Below are positions 6,033-7,321 of a DNA stretch of 7,321 nucleotides, piece by piece (position 1 is the first letter of the stretch; each line of letters begins with the position of its first letter). The translations under genes and the position numbers were made by a program. Under the pieces are notes generated by a model. It did no database searches. It was not told the DNA's origin and saw nothing but the letters and a program-made list of their open reading frames with translations. The stretch spans positions 1-7,321 of the forward strand of contig DIJW01000233.1 of NCBI GenBank assembly GCA_002421475.1, written 5' to 3'. The DNA is from Thiomicrospira sp. UBA5634. Its GTDB lineage: Bacteria > Pseudomonadota > Gammaproteobacteria > Thiomicrospirales > Thiomicrospiraceae.

Positions 6033-7321
6033 TATCGTACTGCCTTAAATACACCCAATGCGGTTTTATCGGCATCAACAGCATTAAATGCGCCTGCCAC
6101 TGCATCGGCATTGGAGCCATAAAAGCTACCGCCACCTGACCCGGTTGCGCTCCAACCGGCTAAATCAAACACAAACTGTCCGCTGGCAACACTTGTTGCG
6201 GTAGCGGTCAAAGCCCACACTCCGCCGGTTCCGGCACTAAAGTTTATATGTCCTGATTGCAATTGCGCTGCGCCCGTTTGGTTAAAATCAAACACAAACT
6301 GCACATTGCTTGATGCGCTATCAATCGCATAACTGCCGACAGCGTCATAAACTCGCCCCATAACCTGACCGTTATAGGTATAGTCCGCCGTAGCCGGCGT
6401 AACTAAACTATCAATGTGTCGCGTTGCAGCGTTGGCCATATCTAATGAACCACCGGCCCATAAACCGGTTAAACCCGTGTCTGCTTCCCAGCTTCCCCAA
6501 CCAATATAATCGGTAAAACTGCCGATTAAACGTGATGAAGTAATGTTATTGTCTAGGGGTACAACACCCTCTGTGTCCGGATCTAACGCAATCACCCAAG
6601 CTGCTAAAGCGGTTACATCATTTTGTAATACCTGCTGCTCAACCACACTTTCACTCTGTGCTGCAAGTTCGTTATCTAACACCTGCACCACTTGTTGGTT
6701 AACATAACCAATCGTGCGATTAATTTCGTCTTGCAAATAAATACTCGCCACAGGTACGTCAAAAACTGCGCTGGAATCTTGTGTTTGCAAATCAGTATTT
6801 AACAGATCTATATCATCCAAGGTTAACGGACGTGGTGCATCAGGATCTGCACCTAAAACCAACTGCGTGACTTGACCGGCAGGGACGTCAACAAATGCTC
6901 CACTGCGGTTATGGGTCACACGGATTAGGCCATTTAACGTTGCTATCGCTTCGCGATTTTCGCCAATATAACCACTAAAAATCGTGCCGCGAATACCAAT
7001 AGTAGCGGTGCGGGTTTCTAACTTAAAATTATCCGGTGCGACCTTACCTATTCGCCCCGTAATGGCTTTAAATGTGCCTTGAGTGACACTAAATTTCGCT
7101 TGAGATTGGCTTGAAGTTTCATTTAAAAAGGCATTAATTGCAAAATCGGTATTCGCGCCCAGTGTAATCACCGTATCATCGCTAAAACGTAATTGCGCGC
7201 GCGAAGCTGCCATGGTTTTAATCTTATCTTGTGCTTGTAAGACATCGCCGGTTTTGGCTACGAGCTTTTGATCAGCGCGCTCAATCGTCACTTCGCCCAT
7301 CACCACTAATAACGAACCAAC
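6032..7321 (-). CDS. Exported FecR-domain protein with TbpB-like C-terminal barrel (5' end outside window)
   Basis: The frame is open to the right edge: five more codons (VGSLL) precede the GTG at 7306. The true start and signal peptide therefore lie outside, and that GTG is only an internal codon with no ribosome binding site visible before it. Numbering from that GTG, residues 1-150 are a FecR domain: GEVTIER, SRAQLRFSDDTVITLG (35-50), and the hallmark ATIGIRGTIFSG (101-112). Residues about 150-250 form a linker rich in Asp and Gln. Residues about 255-424 look like an eight-stranded TbpB-type barrel: YIGWGSWE (267-274), strand-like alternation, then GGGSFYGSNADAVAGAF (391-407) and the ending GVFKAVR. 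In families such as TbpB this barrel is the part recognised by Slam transporters. The protein has no membrane helix in the visible part, so it is not a classic FecR anti-sigma regulator. It is inferred to be the cargo of the barrel protein encoded next. Whether it is a lipoprotein cannot be seen here. Confidence 0.85.
   Translation of the reverse strand, partial: VGSLLVVMGEVTIERADQKLVAKTGDVLQAQDKIKTMAASRAQLRFSDDTVITLGANTDFAINAFLNETSSQSQAKFSVTQGTFKAITGRIGKVAPDNFKLETRTATIGIRGTIFSGYIGENREAIATLNGLIRVTHNRSGAFVDVPAGQVTQLVLGADPDAPRPLTLDDIDLLNTDLQTQDSSAVFDVPVASIYLQDEINRTIGYVNQQVVQVLDNELAAQSESVVEQQVLQNDVTALAAWVIALDPDTEGVVPLDNNITSSRLIGSFTDYIGWGSWEADTGLTGLWAGGSLDMANAATRHIDSLVTPATADYTYNGQVMGRVYDAVGSYAIDSASSNVQFVFDFNQTGAAQLQSGHINFSAGTGGVWALTATATSVASGQFVFDLAGWSATGSGGGSFYGSNADAVAGAFNAVDADKTALGVFKAVR
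6043..6046 (-). promoter_or_regulatory. Ribosome binding site of the Slam-like gene
   Basis: AAGG lies 10 bases before the ATG that overlaps the preceding stop codon (TAATG). It sits inside the coding end of the FecR-domain gene, so re-initiation by ribosomes finishing that gene is likely. Confidence 0.5.

Noticed and set aside
5911..6135. 74-codon minus-strand open frame starting MAVAFMAP across the FecR/Slam-like junction
   Set aside because: It overlaps both real genes in another frame and has no ribosome binding site or family resemblance; both overlapped genes are strongly supported.
1..7321. CRISPR array, tRNA/rRNA gene, insertion sequence or attachment site
   Set aside because: No regularly spaced direct repeats, no transposase-like protein, no cloverleaf-like or rRNA-like stretch; the window is essentially fully coding.

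Overview
The window is one tightly packed leftward (minus-strand) gene cluster of four genes. The far left end carries the last 20 codons of what may be a convergent plus-strand gene. Base composition is moderate (mid-40s % GC by eye). The protein styles (FecR-domain exported protein, outer-membrane beta-barrel with C-terminal Phe, CHASE2 cyclase, HD-GYP) point to a Gram-negative, probably gammaproteobacterial, free-living organism. I cannot name the genus from sequence alone; a sulfur oxidiser or methylotroph-type gammaproteobacterium is only a guess.

Layout in transcription order, right to left. (1) 7321-6032 is an exported FecR-domain protein whose N-terminus lies outside the window and whose C-terminus looks like the small beta-barrel of TbpB-type surface proteins. 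(2) 6032-4665 has a signal peptide, TPRs and an outer-membrane barrel, resembling the Slam/DUF560 family (type XI secretion). (3) 4661-2508 is a CHASE2-sensor class III adenylate cyclase with every catalytic residue present. (4) 2492-111 is a three-part phosphodiesterase: a metallo-beta-lactamase-fold domain resembling class II cAMP phosphodiesterase, a GAF domain, and a c-di-GMP-type HD-GYP domain. Junctions are a 1-base overlap (TAATG), a 3-base gap and a 15-base gap, so the four are almost certainly co-transcribed. The promoter is outside the window.

Working model (inference): genes 1 and 2 form a surface or secreted cargo and its outer-membrane exporter. Gene 3 senses something in the periplasm and makes cAMP. 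Gene 4 may destroy cAMP at its N-terminus and c-di-GMP at its C-terminus, gated by the GAF domain. The cassette would then tie cell-surface protein display to two second messengers.

A second, independent signal is a DNA palindrome, ACCAGGCCTGGT. It occurs three times exactly and twice in near-exact form, in two different reading frames and in the intergenic gap. This suggests a genome-wide iterated palindrome rather than protein-driven sequence. There is no stretch above 300 bases without a gene; the only true gap is 64-110.
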